The translations under genes were made by a program, and so were the position numbers. A model generated the notes under the pieces. The model was not told where the DNA came from and made no database searches. It saw only the letters and a list, made by a program, of their open reading frames with translations. A DNA stretch of 64,000 nucleotides. It comes from Fodinibacter sp963695175 (lineage in GTDB: Bacteria; Actinomycetota; Actinomycetes; Actinomycetales; Dermatophilaceae). This document shows, piece by piece, positions 48,301 to 57,909 of the stretch (position 1 is its first letter; every line of letters begins with the position of its first letter). The stretch covers positions 1-64,000 of the forward strand of contig CAVOGG010000002.1 of NCBI GenBank assembly GCA_963695175.1, given 5' to 3'.

Positions 48301-50901
48301 GGCGGACACCAGGCGGTCGAGCAGCTCTCGCGCGGCGGCCTCGTCGGCCGCGGGCGGCGCCGGCTCGACGAGCCACCGCTGCAGGATCGAGGAGGCCATC
48401 GACACCTCGGGCGCGGAGCGCTGCTGGGCGAGGAACACCCGGAACACCGCCCCCTCGAGGGCCTCGCTGCGCTCGACCCCGGTCACGCCGTAGTGGGCCA
48501 GCACCCGCTCGAGCCGCCCCACGAAGTCGGCCGGCAGGCCACCACGCTCCGGGTCGAGGGTCTGCAGGTAGGTGTGGAAGTGCTCGCGCGGGCTGTGCAC
48601 CCGGTTCTCGATGTGGGCCTCCTCGCCGACCGGCCGGTTGCGGCTCAGCTCGGCGAAGTCGGCGAAGACGGTCAGCAGGTCCATCTCGTCGGTGACCGGT
48701 GAGCGCCCGGCCGCGGCCAGCTCGTCGCGGGACTGCAGGTAACCGGCCAGGGTGCGCTTCTCGTGTCCCGGGTCGAGGTCGTAGCCGAGCAGCATGGCGG
48801 AGAGGTCGGCACGGGCGTGCACGGCGCGCTCGGCGACGTCACCGTCGACGATGTCGGCGGGCAGGTCGAGGTCGGGCGCCTCCGCGGCCGTCTCGGCAGC
48901 CGCCGTGGTGTCGCCACCGGTGGGCTCGAGCCGGGCGAGCGCTGCACCGGTCTCGACCTGGCTGCCGGTGGCGACGTGCAGCTCCTTGAGCCGCGCGGCG
49001 AACGGCGCCGGCAGGACGGTCTCCATCTTCATGCTCTCGAGCACGAGAACCGGAGCTCCGGCGGCCACCTCGTCACCCACCGCGAGCGGTGTGGCGACGA
49101 CGAGGGCCGGTGCCGGAGAACGCAGGATGCCGCCCTCGTCGCGGCTGACCCGGTGCGTGACACCGTCGACCTCGACGAGCTGCACCGGGCCGTGCGACGC
49201 GGTGACGAGGCGGTGGGTGCGCCCACCGACGCAGACCCGGCTGGCGAAGTGGCCGATCCTCTCGAGGTCGGCCTCCACCGTGATGACCTGCCCGCTCGGC
49301 TCCGCCACGGACACCCGGAAGCGGGCCGGGCCGGTGCGGTAGACGGTGACCTTGTACGCGGTGCCGCGCAGCTTGAGGTCGACGGCACGCCCCACGTCGT
49401 GCTGCACCTGGGGTCGACCGCCCCGGGCGGTCTCGAGCAGCCGGTGGTGCTCGACGGCCTCGGCCTCCTCGTAGGCCTCGATGCCTGCCACGACGAGGGC
49501 GACCCCCGAGTGCTCGCGCGCGACGAGCCGTCCCTCGCCCCGGACCCGGTCGATCCAGCCGGTGTCGGCCGAGCCGTCGATGACCTCCGGCTGGTCGAGC
49601 AGGTCGAGGATGAACGACTTGTTGGTGGCGCCGCCCTCGATGACGACCGTCGTCTCGCGCATCGCCCGGCGCAGGCGGGCCAGGGCCTCGTCGCGGTCGC
49701 GACCGTGCGCGATGATCTTCGCGATCATGGAGTCGAAGTCGGCGGGGATCGAGTCGCCCTCTGCCACACCGGTGTCCACTCTGATGCCCGGGCCGGCCGG
49801 CAGCTCCAGGTGGACGATGCGGCCCGGCGCCGGGGCGAAGTCACGATCGGGGTCCTCGGCGTTGAGCCGCGCCTCGACCGCGTGCCCGACCTCGCCGGGT
49901 CGTCGGCCATCGAGCTTCCCGCCGGACGCCACGTGGATCTGCAGGCGCACCAGGTCGGTGCCGGTGACCACCTCGGTGATCGGGTGCTCCACCTGCAGCC
50001 GGGTGTTCACCTCGAGGAAGGCGAAGAAGCGGTCGCGCGGGTGGTACAGGAACTCGACGGTGCCGGCGCCGGCGTACCCGACCGCGATGGCGAGCCGCTC
50101 GGCCGACGCCCTGAGCTCGGCCGTCTGCTCGGCGTCGAGCACGGCCGAGGCCGACTCCTCGATGACCTTCTGGTTGCGGCGCTGCACCGAGCAGTCGCGC
50201 ACCCCGATCGCCCACGCCGTCCCCTGGCCGTCGGCGATGACCTGCACCTCGACGTGCCGGGCGCCCGTGACCAGCTTCTCGAGGAACACCACGCCCGACC
50301 CGAACGCGCGCTGCGCCTCGTCGCGGGTGCGCTCGTAGGCGTCGGCGAGCTCGGCGTCGGTCGTGACCTTGCGGATGCCGCGCCCGCCGCCCCCCGCGGT
50401 GGCCTTGAGCATCAGGGGGTACCCGATCGTGGCCGCGGCGGCGATGGCGTCGTCGAGGGTGTCGACGCCGCCCCGGCTCCACGGCGCGACCGGCACGCCG
50501 ACCTCCTCGGCGATCAGCTTCGAGCCGATCTTGTCGCCCAGCCGGCGCATCGCCTCCGGGCTCGGGCCGATGAAGGTGACCCCGAGGCGCTCGCACAGCT
50601 CGGCGAAGGTGGGGTCCTCGGCCACGAAGCCCCAGCCGACCCACGCGGCATCCGCGCCGGTCTCGAGCAGGGCGCGCTCCAGCACGGCGTGGTCGAGGTA
50701 GGGGCGAAGCGACGCAGGGCCGAGGTCGTACGCGGCGTCGGCCTCGCGCACGAACATCGCCGACCGCTCGGCCTCGGTGTGCAGCGCGACCGTCTGGATG
50801 CGGTGGCCGCCCGGCCCCGCCTGCGCGTTGAGGTCGCGCACGGCGTGGATGAGCCGCATCGCGGCCTCCCCGCGGTTGACGATGGCGATCCGCTGGAACA
50901 T
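45298..50901 (-). CDS. Single-chain multidomain acyl-CoA (acetyl/propionyl-CoA) carboxylase
   Basis: An 1867-residue biotin enzyme combining steps that bacteria usually divide among subunits. Order: biotin carboxylase (1-450; FQRIAIVNRGEAAMRL, ATP-grasp TAGGGGRGIRKV near 165-176), a linker domain, biotin carrier (about 585-655, biotinyl Lys in LESMKMETVLP near 622), a central region like the eukaryotic ACC central domain (660-1250, SPREHFHTYLQTLDPE), and carboxyltransferase (1300-1867, DFSGGVSAEDNFGIGGYDRV, GGAFVVFSKALNPRM). This is the eukaryotic ACC order. ATG 50901 is chosen; the open frame continues upstream without a better start. The acyl substrate is not predictable. Confidence 0.9.
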   Translation of the reverse strand: MFQRIAIVNRGEAAMRLIHAVRDLNAQAGPGGHRIQTVALHTEAERSAMFVREADAAYDLGPASLRPYLDHAVLERALLETGADAAWVGWGFVAEDPTFAELCERLGVTFIGPSPEAMRRLGDKIGSKLIAEEVGVPVAPWSRGGVDTLDDAIAAAATIGYPLMLKATAGGGGRGIRKVTTDAELADAYERTRDEAQRAFGSGVVFLEKLVTGARHVEVQVIADGQGTAWAIGVRDCSVQRRNQKVIEESASAVLDAEQTAELRASAERLAIAVGYAGAGTVEFLYHPRDRFFAFLEVNTRLQVEHPITEVVTGTDLVRLQIHVASGGKLDGRRPGEVGHAVEARLNAEDPDRDFAPAPGRIVHLELPAGPGIRVDTGVAEGDSIPADFDSMIAKIIAHGRDRDEALARLRRAMRETTVVIEGGATNKSFILDLLDQPEVIDGSADTGWIDRVRGEGRLVAREHSGVALVVAGIEAYEEAEAVEHHRLLETARGGRPQVQHDVGRAVDLKLRGTAYKVTVYRTGPARFRVSVAEPSGQVITVEADLERIGHFASRVCVGGRTHRLVTASHGPVQLVEVDGVTHRVSRDEGGILRSPAPALVVATPLAVGDEVAAGAPVLVLESMKMETVLPAPFAARLKELHVATGSQVETGAALARLEPTGGDTTAAAETAAEAPDLDLPADIVDGDVAERAVHARADLSAMLLGYDLDPGHEKRTLAGYLQSRDELAAAGRSPVTDEMDLLTVFADFAELSRNRPVGEEAHIENRVHSPREHFHTYLQTLDPERGGLPADFVGRLERVLAHYGVTGVERSEALEGAVFRVFLAQQRSAPEVSMASSILQRWLVEPAPPAADEAAARELLDRLVSATQLRFPIVGDLARSVRFRWFDQPLVDSDRASVLGSVGDELEQIDALPEGAERTARVDALAAIPERIVRFLGERLRHGVAAREPMLAVLVKRHYREYALHDLREFTADGRAVATADYHLDGQSSHLVSTAATIDEVADGTDLSRLLAGLVADRPADHQAVVDLYVHWADLPRDQEEASASLAASLARMPFASQVRRVAVGVVPDDEREVGYFTFRPQPDGSMEEDRPVRDVHPMVGRRLNLWRLRDFELTRLEAPEDVLLLHAVAAGNPQDQRLVALAQVRQLVVVRDETGKVTALPHIERALANCLEAIRRARASLGAGARLDTNHVWLHIWPPVEANLDQLTALQGKVAPMTAGAGIEEVRIEGAIAGEQGSTVPICARFSYQPGSGVTFTVDPPATTRVAPLDGYAEKVVRARRRGLVYPYELVAMVAGAGGSVQELDLDDTGRLVPVSRPYGENTAGLICGLVTTPTPLHPQGVSRVLLCGDPLRALGAVAEPECARVIAALDLAEERGLPVEWFALSAGARISMDSGTENMDWVAKALKRIIEFTQAGHEINVVVAGINVGAQPYWNAEATMLMHTKGILVMTPDSAMVLTGKQSLDFSGGVSAEDNFGIGGYDRVMGPNGQAQYWAKDLVDAYGVLLAHYENTWVAPGEPGPRRAPTSDPHDRDVTPYPHELAGSDFTTVGDIFSPATNADRKKAFDIRTLMRAVADQDHGILERWAGMADAETAVVFDARVGGIPVCLLGIESKNVPRRGVPPTDGPDVYTAGTLFPRSSKKAARAINAASGNRPLVVLANLSGFDGSPDSMRALQLEYGAEIGRAVVNFDGPIVFVVVSRYHGGAFVVFSKALNPRMTVLAVEGSFASVIGGAPAAAVVFARDVDARTAADPRVADLQARVGEASGAARAALATELDSVRTAVRAEMLGKVASEFDRVHDIHRAVEVGSVDAVIAPHELRPRIIAAIEATATPDAILIAASAEVAAMATASALTAVGAVSGRP
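45331..45370 (+). terminator. Inverted repeat after the reductase gene
   Basis: Arms GAGTGCGGAAG (45331-45341) and CTTCCGCACTC (45360-45370) enclose an inner palindrome TGCCATGGCA. It lies 17 bases after the stop of the plus-strand reductase gene and within the last codons of the minus-strand carboxylase. It is a likely terminator for the plus-strand transcript. Confidence 0.55.
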
Positions 50902-51156
50902 CGGTGGTCCTCCCGGGGTCCGGTGTGGGCGCGTCGTCTCTCGGGCGGCCTCGGGGCCGCCGGCTCCCGAGCCTGTCACCATCTCGTGGTGACGCGCGAG
51001 TAATGAACACGACCCGCGTGGCTCGTCACCGGCCCGGCGGCGCCCACCGACGCGCTGACCTGCGACCATGCACCGCTGGGTGCAACCAGCCTCGCGGGCC
51101 GGCGCCCCGGCGGTAGCGTGGCGCACCCGAGCACGCCCGTTCGACGAGGAGCCACC

Positions 51157-53126
51157 GTGGAGCGCACCGTGACCCGACTGCGCCCACGGTTCCTGCTCGG
51201 GCTGGTGGCCACCGCCCTCGCCGTGCTCGTCGCTCCGGCCGCGAGCGCGAGCGCCGGGCTCGGGACCCCGGGAGCCGCGCCCACGGCATCCGCGATGACG
51301 AGCAGACGCTGGCCGAGCGGTACGCCCCGGTCGTGCGCCTCGTGAGGCAGGCGGAGAGCTGCGGCCCGGGCGAGCCGTTCGTGCCGACCGACGTCGACAC
51401 GCTCCTCGGGAACGACACCGTCGCCCTGCGCGGGCCGTGGGACACCGACGACCTGGTGAAGATCGCCCCGACCGCCGACGACCTCAGGCGAGGGCTGACG
51501 GGGTACCACCTCGACTTCCCGGGGAACCCGCTCGACCCGGGCTGCTCGTACGAGGAGTGGGCCGACGAGCAGACCGACGGCTCGACGGCGACGACCTATG
51601 CCCGGGTGGTCACCGAGCCGGGCCGTGAGGGCCTGGCCGTCCAGTACTGGCTGTACTACCCGTTCAACGACTTCACCAACAAGCACGAGAGCGACTGGGA
51701 GATGGTGCAGGTCGAGTTCGCGGCGTCCGACGCGGCCACCGCCCTCACCCAGGAACCCACCCGGGTCGGCTACAGCCAGCACGAGGGGGTCGAGGTCGCG
51801 CGGTGGGGCGACGTCAAGCTCGAGGTCGTCGACGGCACCCACCCGGTGGTGCACCCGGCTGCGGGCTCGCACGCCAACTACTACGACGCCGCCCTGTACC
51901 TCGGCCGCTCGGGCCAGCAGGGGTTCGGCTGCGACGACACCCGCGCCCCGGGTTCGGGGCTGCGGCCCGCGGTCGCCCTCGTGCCCTCTGACGCCAGCGC
52001 CGTCGGAGCCGCCTACCCGTGGCTCGACTACACCGGCCGCTGGGGCCAGCGCGAGAAGAGCTTCTACAACGGCCCGACCGGCCCGAACACCAAGGACCAG
52101 TGGACCGCTCCGCTCACCTGGACCGACACCGAGGGCGTCGACACGGCGTACGCCGTGCCCGCCAGCGGGCTGTTCGGCACCCAGGCGACCGGCGCGTTCT
52201 GCGGGATCGTCGCCACCGGCTCGGACGTGCTGCGGGCGACGGTCAACAACCCCGCGTGGGCCGCGCTCGCGCTCGGGGCGCTCGCCGTCCTCATCGCGTG
52301 GCTGGTGCGCCGCACGACGTGGTCGCCCTCAGCCCCGCTGCGGCTGGCGCGCCGGCGCAGCACCGGCCAGGTCGTCGCATCGGTGTGGCGGATGTACCTG
52401 CGGCGTGTGCCGCTGTTCGCCGGCATCGGCCTCCCCATCGCCGTCGCGACGCTGCTTCCGGGCGTGGCCACCGTGTGGATGACGTCGACCGCCGAGTCGC
52501 TGGACGGCAACCAGACCTTCTACGGCGCGGTCGTCACCGTCGCCGGGCTGGCGCTGGTCCTGCTGTCCCCCATCACCCTGTCGATCGGCGAGGCGGCCGC
52601 GATGGTCGCCGTCCGTGAGATCGACGAGGGTCGACCGGTCGGCATCCGGCGCGCCTACCGGGGGGTCCTGCGGCGCGCGATCCCGCTGCTGCTCACCCAG
52701 GCCGCCATCGCCGTCGTGCTGATCGCGTGCACGGCCACCGTGGTGCTGATCCCGGTCGCGGTCGTCGCGCTGGTCCTCTGCCTGCTCGTGACGCCGGTCG
52801 TGCTGTTCGAGAGGTTGTCCGGGTGGGCGGCCGTCACGCGCAGCGCTGCTCTCGTGCGCCAGCGCTGGGTCAAGGTGGTGGTGCTGGTCGCGCTGACCAC
52901 GTGTCTGGTGCTCGCCGTCGGGCCGCTGCTCGGCACCGTGCTCATCCTCGGCACGTCACTGCCGTTCGCGGTCAGCAACGCGGTGGCGGGCATCGTCTAC
53001 GCGCTCCTGATCCCGCTCGTCGCGCTCAACACCCTCTATGTCTACGCGGACGTCGTGGTGCGTGAGCAGATCGACCCGCCGGCCGACGCGGTGAGCGAGC
53101 TCCCTGCCGAGGCCACCCTCGCCTGA
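51157..53126 (+). CDS. Vps62-domain exported membrane protein, one-base frameshift
   Basis: The N-terminus (GTG 51157) is a signal peptide, RLRPRFLLGLVATALAVLVA then PAASASAG, in one frame. The mature part (DEQTLAERYAPVVRLV, then about 600 residues) is in another. Adding one G at about 51294 joins them as ASADDEQTLAERYAPV, so a base is probably missing in this sequence. Residues about 60-330 resemble the Vps62 domain (YWLYYPFNDFTNKHESDWEM, HPAAGSHANYYDAALYLG). The C-terminal part has six or so membrane helices. Function is unknown; an envelope role is likely. Confidence 0.75.
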
Positions 53127-53136
53127 GCCCCGGGCC

Positions 53137-54108
53137 TCAGGCGAGTGCCTCCTCCGTGGCCCTCGGTGCGCCGCGGCGCTGCACCGCGAGGTACGCCGAC
53201 ACCGCGAGCAGCACGATCAGCACCAGGCCGACGACGACGGCGTTGCGGCCGAGCGAGTCGGTGAAGGTCGAGACGACCGCACGCGCGGCATCCGCGGCGA
53301 CCGGGTCCGTGAGCCGGTCCGTGGCGCCGGCGACTACGGCCCGAACGCCGATCGTCACGGCGGCCAGGGCGAGGAGCCCCGCGCCGGCGAACCACAGACC
53401 TGCCACCACGAGGTCGCGCACCAGCCACACGCCGGCCGCCGCGAAGGCCACCACGAGCAGGGGCCCGAGCCAGACCAGCACCTTGAGCAGCTGGTAGTAG
53501 CCCTGCCAGGTGTTCAGCTGCTCGACGGTCGCGATCGGGATCGACGCCTCGAGCGGTGGGATGCGGTCGACGAAGCTGAACCCCGCGTTGACCAGCTGGG
53601 CCCGCACGGCGTTGCCGACGGTGGCCAGCTTGATGCTCACCGTGTCGCCCTCGGTCACGATGGTGCCGTTGGTCTCGCCCTCCAGGGTCGCGACCAGGTC
53701 GGTGTGCGCGATGCGGGTGGCGTCCTCGAAGGCCTGGGCGAACTCCGGCGCCTCGACCACCTTGGTCACCACCGATGCCGTGCGCGACTCCACCGCCGAC
53801 CCGACACCGGCGGCCAGGTCGCGCAGGAGGTTCTTGACCAGCGGAGGGGCGCTCATCGAGTCGATCGCCCCGTCGACCAGCGGCGCGGCCCGGTCGTCGA
53901 TGACCGCTGTCGTGATCTGTTCGGTCATCTCCTGCTCGATGAGTGCCTGCACCTCGGGGGTCGAGGCCACCGGGGTCACCCGGGCCACGAAGGCGTCGGT
54001 GTCGGTCACGGTACGGGCGGCCCAGGTGGCGACCACGGCGACGGGGACGAGGAGGGCTGCCAGGACGAGCAGCACGATGCCACCGATCCTGCGGGCTCGA
54101 GGGGTCAT
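53137..54108 (-). CDS. Integral membrane protein of unknown function
   Basis: A 323-residue protein with an N-terminal membrane helix (10-31, GIVLLVLAALLVPVAVVATW), a large extracytoplasmic region (35-205) and three to four C-terminal helices between about 212 and 310. The extracytoplasmic part carries VTDTDAFVARVTPVASTPEV and repeated Ala/Val segments, a layout common in actinobacterial hypothetical proteins. ATG 54108 overlaps the stop of the AI-2E family gene (ATGA), so they are co-translated. Confidence 0.75.
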   Translation of the reverse strand: MTPRARRIGGIVLLVLAALLVPVAVVATWAARTVTDTDAFVARVTPVASTPEVQALIEQEMTEQITTAVIDDRAAPLVDGAIDSMSAPPLVKNLLRDLAAGVGSAVESRTASVVTKVVEAPEFAQAFEDATRIAHTDLVATLEGETNGTIVTEGDTVSIKLATVGNAVRAQLVNAGFSFVDRIPPLEASIPIATVEQLNTWQGYYQLLKVLVWLGPLLVVAFAAAGVWLVRDLVVAGLWFAGAGLLALAAVTIGVRAVVAGATDRLTDPVAADAARAVVSTFTDSLGRNAVVVGLVLIVLLAVSAYLAVQRRGAPRATEEALA

Positions 54109-55367
54109 GCCGGCTCCTTGCCGTCGTCGTGGTCGTCGGCACGGTCCGGTTCGTCGGGACGGCCGGGGTGGTCTGCGGGCGCCCCTGCCGCCAGGTCGGC
54201 CGGGCCACCACCCGGCTCGTCGTGGTCGCCCCAGCCCCGGTCAGCGCTGGGCGCGACCAGTGCGGCCACCCGCTCCTCGGTCTGTGCGGTCAGCTCGTAG
54301 CGCCGCTTGTAGATCTCGAGCATCTCCATCGCCGTGGCGGCGAGCGGCACGGCGAGCAGGGCCCCCGCCAGGCCGAACAGCTGGGCCCCGAGGATCGCCG
54401 AGCCGAACGACACGGCGGGGTGCACGTCGACCGCCCGCGCGGAGATGCGCGGCTCGAACGTGAGGTTCTCGACCTGCTGGTAGACGATCCCCCACAGGAG
54501 CACCCAGACGCCGAGGATCGGGTCGCCCGAGGTGAGGCCGACGATCGTCGGCAGGGCGATGGAGATGTAGGTGCCGACGTTGGGCACGAACTGCGCGACG
54601 ATGCCGGTCCACAGGGCCAGCGGCAGCCAGTAGGGCAGCCCGATGAGGTAGAAGACGATGCCGCTGGTCAGCGAGTTGATGGAGGCGAGCACCACGCGCG
54701 CGGCGATGTAGCCGCCGACCTTGATGCGGGTGAGGTCCCACGCCGCGAGGAAGGGCACCTGGGCCCGGGGGTTCACCCGGTGGGCCAGCCAGCCGCGCAG
54801 GGCGGGCATCCCCACCGACATGTAGAAGACGAAGAACCCCACGGCGAAGAGCCCGAACGTCGTCGAGAGCACCGCGGCCACGAAGCCGATCACCCCGACC
54901 GCCACGTTCTGTGCGTACCCGGTCAGGTCGCCGGGGGTGATTCCCGCGCTCTCGATGAGCTGCTCGACGGTGTACTGCGAGCCGGTGACGTCGTTGAGCT
55001 TGGCGAGGACGGCGTCGGCCATGTCCGGGATGGCGGCGACGAGCTGGGACAGCTGGTCGACGAGGAGGCTGCCGAAGGCCCAGAAGAAGGCGACGAAGCC
55101 GATGATGAGGCTGACCATGACGGTGGTCGTCGCGAGGGCCCGCGGCATCCACCGGGTGAGGCGGGCGACGGCAGGCTCCATGGCGAGGGCGAGGAACCAG
55201 CTGAGGACGAGGTAGTAGATCATCGTCGCGCCGCGGCTGAGGACGAACGCCCCGGACGCCACGATGAGCAGCACCCCCACGACGAGCCAGGTGCGCTTCC
55301 AGTCGGAGCGCACCGGGGTGGTCGACTCGTCACCGGTCGGGCCGGCGACCACAGGGGTCGCGTCCAT
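54105..55367 (-). CDS. AI-2E family transporter
   Basis: A 420-residue membrane protein of the AI-2E/PerM superfamily with about eight helices. Family motifs include FVPNVGTYISIALPTIVGL, GVWVLLWGIVYQQVENLTFE and AILGAQLFGLAGALLAVPLA. The C-terminus is an acidic, Pro/Asp-rich tail. Members export AI-2 or act as sodium/proton antiporters, so substrate is uncertain. ATG 55367 is preferred over GTG two codons upstream. Confidence 0.88.
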   Translation of the reverse strand: MDATPVVAGPTGDESTTPVRSDWKRTWLVVGVLLIVASGAFVLSRGATMIYYLVLSWFLALAMEPAVARLTRWMPRALATTTVMVSLIIGFVAFFWAFGSLLVDQLSQLVAAIPDMADAVLAKLNDVTGSQYTVEQLIESAGITPGDLTGYAQNVAVGVIGFVAAVLSTTFGLFAVGFFVFYMSVGMPALRGWLAHRVNPRAQVPFLAAWDLTRIKVGGYIAARVVLASINSLTSGIVFYLIGLPYWLPLALWTGIVAQFVPNVGTYISIALPTIVGLTSGDPILGVWVLLWGIVYQQVENLTFEPRISARAVDVHPAVSFGSAILGAQLFGLAGALLAVPLAATAMEMLEIYKRRYELTAQTEERVAALVAPSADRGWGDHDEPGGGPADLAAGAPADHPGRPDEPDRADDHDDGKEPA

Positions 55368-55446
55368 GGGCACAGAGTAGGCGCTGGTGCCCCGGCGTTG
55401 CGGGACCCTCAGTGCACGGCGAAGGGCCCGTCGGGACGCGTGGCGA

Positions 55447-55470
55447 CCTCGGGCTCATACGGGCCCGAGG
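55447..55470 (-). terminator. Short hairpin downstream of gene remnant
   Basis: CCTCGGGC (55447-55454) and GCCCGAGG (55463-55470) form an 8-bp stem with an 8-base loop, 17 bases after the stop of the remnant reading frame. It is probably the terminator of the gene that was truncated. The rest of 55368-55486 shows nothing else. Confidence 0.5.
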
Positions 55471-55486
55471 CCGCCACGGGCGACCT

Positions 55487-55575
55487 TCAGTCCAGGCCGT
55501 AGGCGCGGACCATCGTCTGGGTGACAGTGGCCCCGTCGGCGGTCGTGAGCTCGACCTTGAGGTGGACGTCCTCAG
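55487..55575 (-). pseudogene. 3' remnant of an unidentified gene
   Basis: Read on the minus strand this gives PQPEDVHLKVELTTADGATV then TQTMVRAYGLD and a stop, which looks like the C-terminal end of a real protein with host-like codon use. Upstream it runs straight into the end of the rhamnosidase gene with no start codon. I read it as the tail of a gene cut by the insertion. The parent family is not recognised. Confidence 0.35.
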
Positions 55576-57824
55576 GCTGTGGGTCGGCTGGTGAAGCTGT
55601 GGCAGCCGGCGGAGACGGAGTGTGCGCTGCCGTCAGGCAGAACCACCTCGACGGGGGTACCTTCCGGCACGACCACGTCGACGGTGAAGCCGTCGACGGT
55701 CCGCTGCCACCCGCACTCGACGCGACCGTGGCGCGTGTCCAGGGCGCCTTTGGCCCAGTCCAGGCCCGGTCCGGGAGTCGGGGTCAGCCGGATCGTCGCG
55801 TAACCGGGGGAGGCGGGCTGGATACCGGCGACCACCCGATACAGCCAGTCGGCGACCGCGCCGAGTGCGTAGTGGTTGAAGGAGGTCATGTCGCCCGGGT
55901 TGATCGAGCCGTCGGGCAGCATCGAGTCCCACCGCTCCCAGATGGTGGTTGCGCCCATCGCGACGCAGTAGAGCCAGGAGGGGCATGCGTCGTTGAGCAG
56001 CAGCCGGTATGCGTCGTCGACGTGACCGGTCTGCGACAGGGCCCAGGTGACGAATGGGGTGCCGGCGAAACCGGTGGTGATGGTGTATTCGCGCGCGGCG
56101 ACGACCTCGGACAGTCGCTGCCCGGCTCGAGCGCGTTGATCATCGTCGAGGAGGTCGAAGCAGATGGCCAGGGCGTAGACGGTGGCGCAGTCGGACACAA
56201 TCGTGCCGTCAGAGTCGACGTAGTGCGCGACGAAGGCGCTCTTGATCTTGGTCGCCAGTGCGGTCCAGCGCGCCGCATCATCGGTCCTGCCGATCAGCCT
56301 CGCGGCCTCGGCGGCGAAGGCGACAGAACGGTAGAAGCTGGCCGTGGCCACGACTGCCTTGTCGGCCTTGGCGTTGTCCGGCTCGTCCGGGGAGGCGTCG
56401 GGATCGAGCCAGTCACCCAGCTGCTGGCCGGATTCCCACAGACCGTTCTCGGACAGATGCGGCTCGACCGACTCCAGGTGCGCCACGATGCCGGGGTAGT
56501 GGTCGGCCAACCGACCGAGGTCCCCGTAGGCGTTCCATAGTGCTTCGGGTACCCACGCCGCGGCGTCGCCCCAGATCGCCACGGGCCCGTGGAAGGGATT
56601 TTCGAAGCCGTCTCGGAAGTGCGCGTACTTCAGGACGTTGGGGACCACGAACGGGACCCCCTCCTCGCCGTTGTGCGCGGTCTCCACGGCGAGGTCGAGC
56701 AGCCACTTGTGCAGGAAGTCGGCGACGTCGAACTGGTAGGCGGCGGTGGCCGCGTACGCGGCGATGTCGCCGGTCCAGCCCAGCCGTTCGTCGCGCTGCG
56801 GGCAGTCGGTTGGAATGTCGAGGAAGTTGCCCTTCTGACCCCAGACTGAGTTGGACACAAGTTGGTTGACCCGCTCGTCGGAACAGGAGAACCAGCCGAC
56901 GCGAGGCATCGCCGAGTGCACCACGACGGCCTCGAGGTCATCAGCAGTCAGCTCGCCGGGGAACCCGGTGATCTCGGCGTACCGGAAGCCATGAAACGTC
57001 AAGGTGGGCTCGAAGACGTCGTCGCCGCCGGACAGAATGAAGGTGTCGGTGGCCTTCGCCACTCGCAGCGGGCGGGTGCCGAGCTCGTCGTTCTCCAGCA
57101 CCTCGGCGTGTCGGAGCACGATCTCGGTCCCGGCTTCGCCGTTGGCCCGCAACCGGATCCAGCCGACCAGATTCTGTCCGAAGTCGAGCAGGGTCTTGCC
57201 GGCGGGCGAGGTCCAAACCGCGATCGGCTTGATCTCCTCCTGCCTCATGATCAGCGGGCCGACCTGGTCAATGAGCGCGGTGCGATCGACCTCGATGCTG
57301 CGGACCGGTAGGGCATCGGTGTCGGCACGGCGCAGTCGCGTGTCGATGGTCTGGCCCTGGTAGAGGCTGTTGCTCGGGCTGTCGGAGACCCGAGCCGTCC
57401 AGCTGTCGTCGGTGGTGACCAGTTGACGGGAACCGTCGGCGTAGCCGATCTCCAACTCACCGAGAAAGCCGATGTCGTTGCCGTAGTTGGCGTTCGCGCC
57501 CTCGAAACCGAGGTCGCCGCGGTACCACCCGTTGCCGAGCAGCACCTCGATCCTCACCGTCGCCTCGCTCGACGCGGTGATCAGCTCGGTGACGTCAAAC
57601 CGTTGGACCTGCAGCCGCCACTCGTACGCGGTCCACCCCGGGTTGAGCACCGAGTCGGTGACAGGCCGACCGTTGACGGAAGCCTGGTAGACACCGTAGG
57701 CGGTGGCGGTCAGCACAGCCTCGGCGATCTGGCTTGGGGACTGCTCGAGCGCAGCCGTCGCGCCCAGCAGGATCGCCGCCGCACGGTCGGTGTCGGCGGT
57801 GATCATGGAGGCGGTGCTGAGCAT
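55572..57824 (-). CDS. GH78 alpha-L-rhamnosidase
   Basis: A 750-residue glycoside hydrolase that should release terminal L-rhamnose. The N-terminal beta domain has VYQASVNGRPVTDSVLNPGW and LLGNGWYRGDLGFEG. The alpha/alpha-barrel has NFLDIPTDCPQRDERLGWTGD with the acidic residues expected to include the general acid, then VPFVVPNVLKY and IWERWDSMLPDGS. The C-terminus is a small beta domain. It lacks the N-terminal Fn3-like part of longer GH78 enzymes and has no signal peptide, so it is probably cytosolic. ATG 57824 has AAGGA 8 bases upstream. GC content and codon use (more AT third positions) differ from neighbouring genes, suggesting transfer. Confidence 0.92.
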   Translation of the reverse strand: MLSTASMITADTDRAAAILLGATAALEQSPSQIAEAVLTATAYGVYQASVNGRPVTDSVLNPGWTAYEWRLQVQRFDVTELITASSEATVRIEVLLGNGWYRGDLGFEGANANYGNDIGFLGELEIGYADGSRQLVTTDDSWTARVSDSPSNSLYQGQTIDTRLRRADTDALPVRSIEVDRTALIDQVGPLIMRQEEIKPIAVWTSPAGKTLLDFGQNLVGWIRLRANGEAGTEIVLRHAEVLENDELGTRPLRVAKATDTFILSGGDDVFEPTLTFHGFRYAEITGFPGELTADDLEAVVVHSAMPRVGWFSCSDERVNQLVSNSVWGQKGNFLDIPTDCPQRDERLGWTGDIAAYAATAAYQFDVADFLHKWLLDLAVETAHNGEEGVPFVVPNVLKYAHFRDGFENPFHGPVAIWGDAAAWVPEALWNAYGDLGRLADHYPGIVAHLESVEPHLSENGLWESGQQLGDWLDPDASPDEPDNAKADKAVVATASFYRSVAFAAEAARLIGRTDDAARWTALATKIKSAFVAHYVDSDGTIVSDCATVYALAICFDLLDDDQRARAGQRLSEVVAAREYTITTGFAGTPFVTWALSQTGHVDDAYRLLLNDACPSWLYCVAMGATTIWERWDSMLPDGSINPGDMTSFNHYALGAVADWLYRVVAGIQPASPGYATIRLTPTPGPGLDWAKGALDTRHGRVECGWQRTVDGFTVDVVVPEGTPVEVVLPDGSAHSVSAGCHSFTSRPTA

Positions 57825-57909
57825 GTGTGCCGTCCTTGGGGTTGTGGAGGACCAGCCGGCAGTGGTGTCAGCCTGGGGCCAGACGAGTTCCTTCGGCTTG
57901 GGGAGCCGA

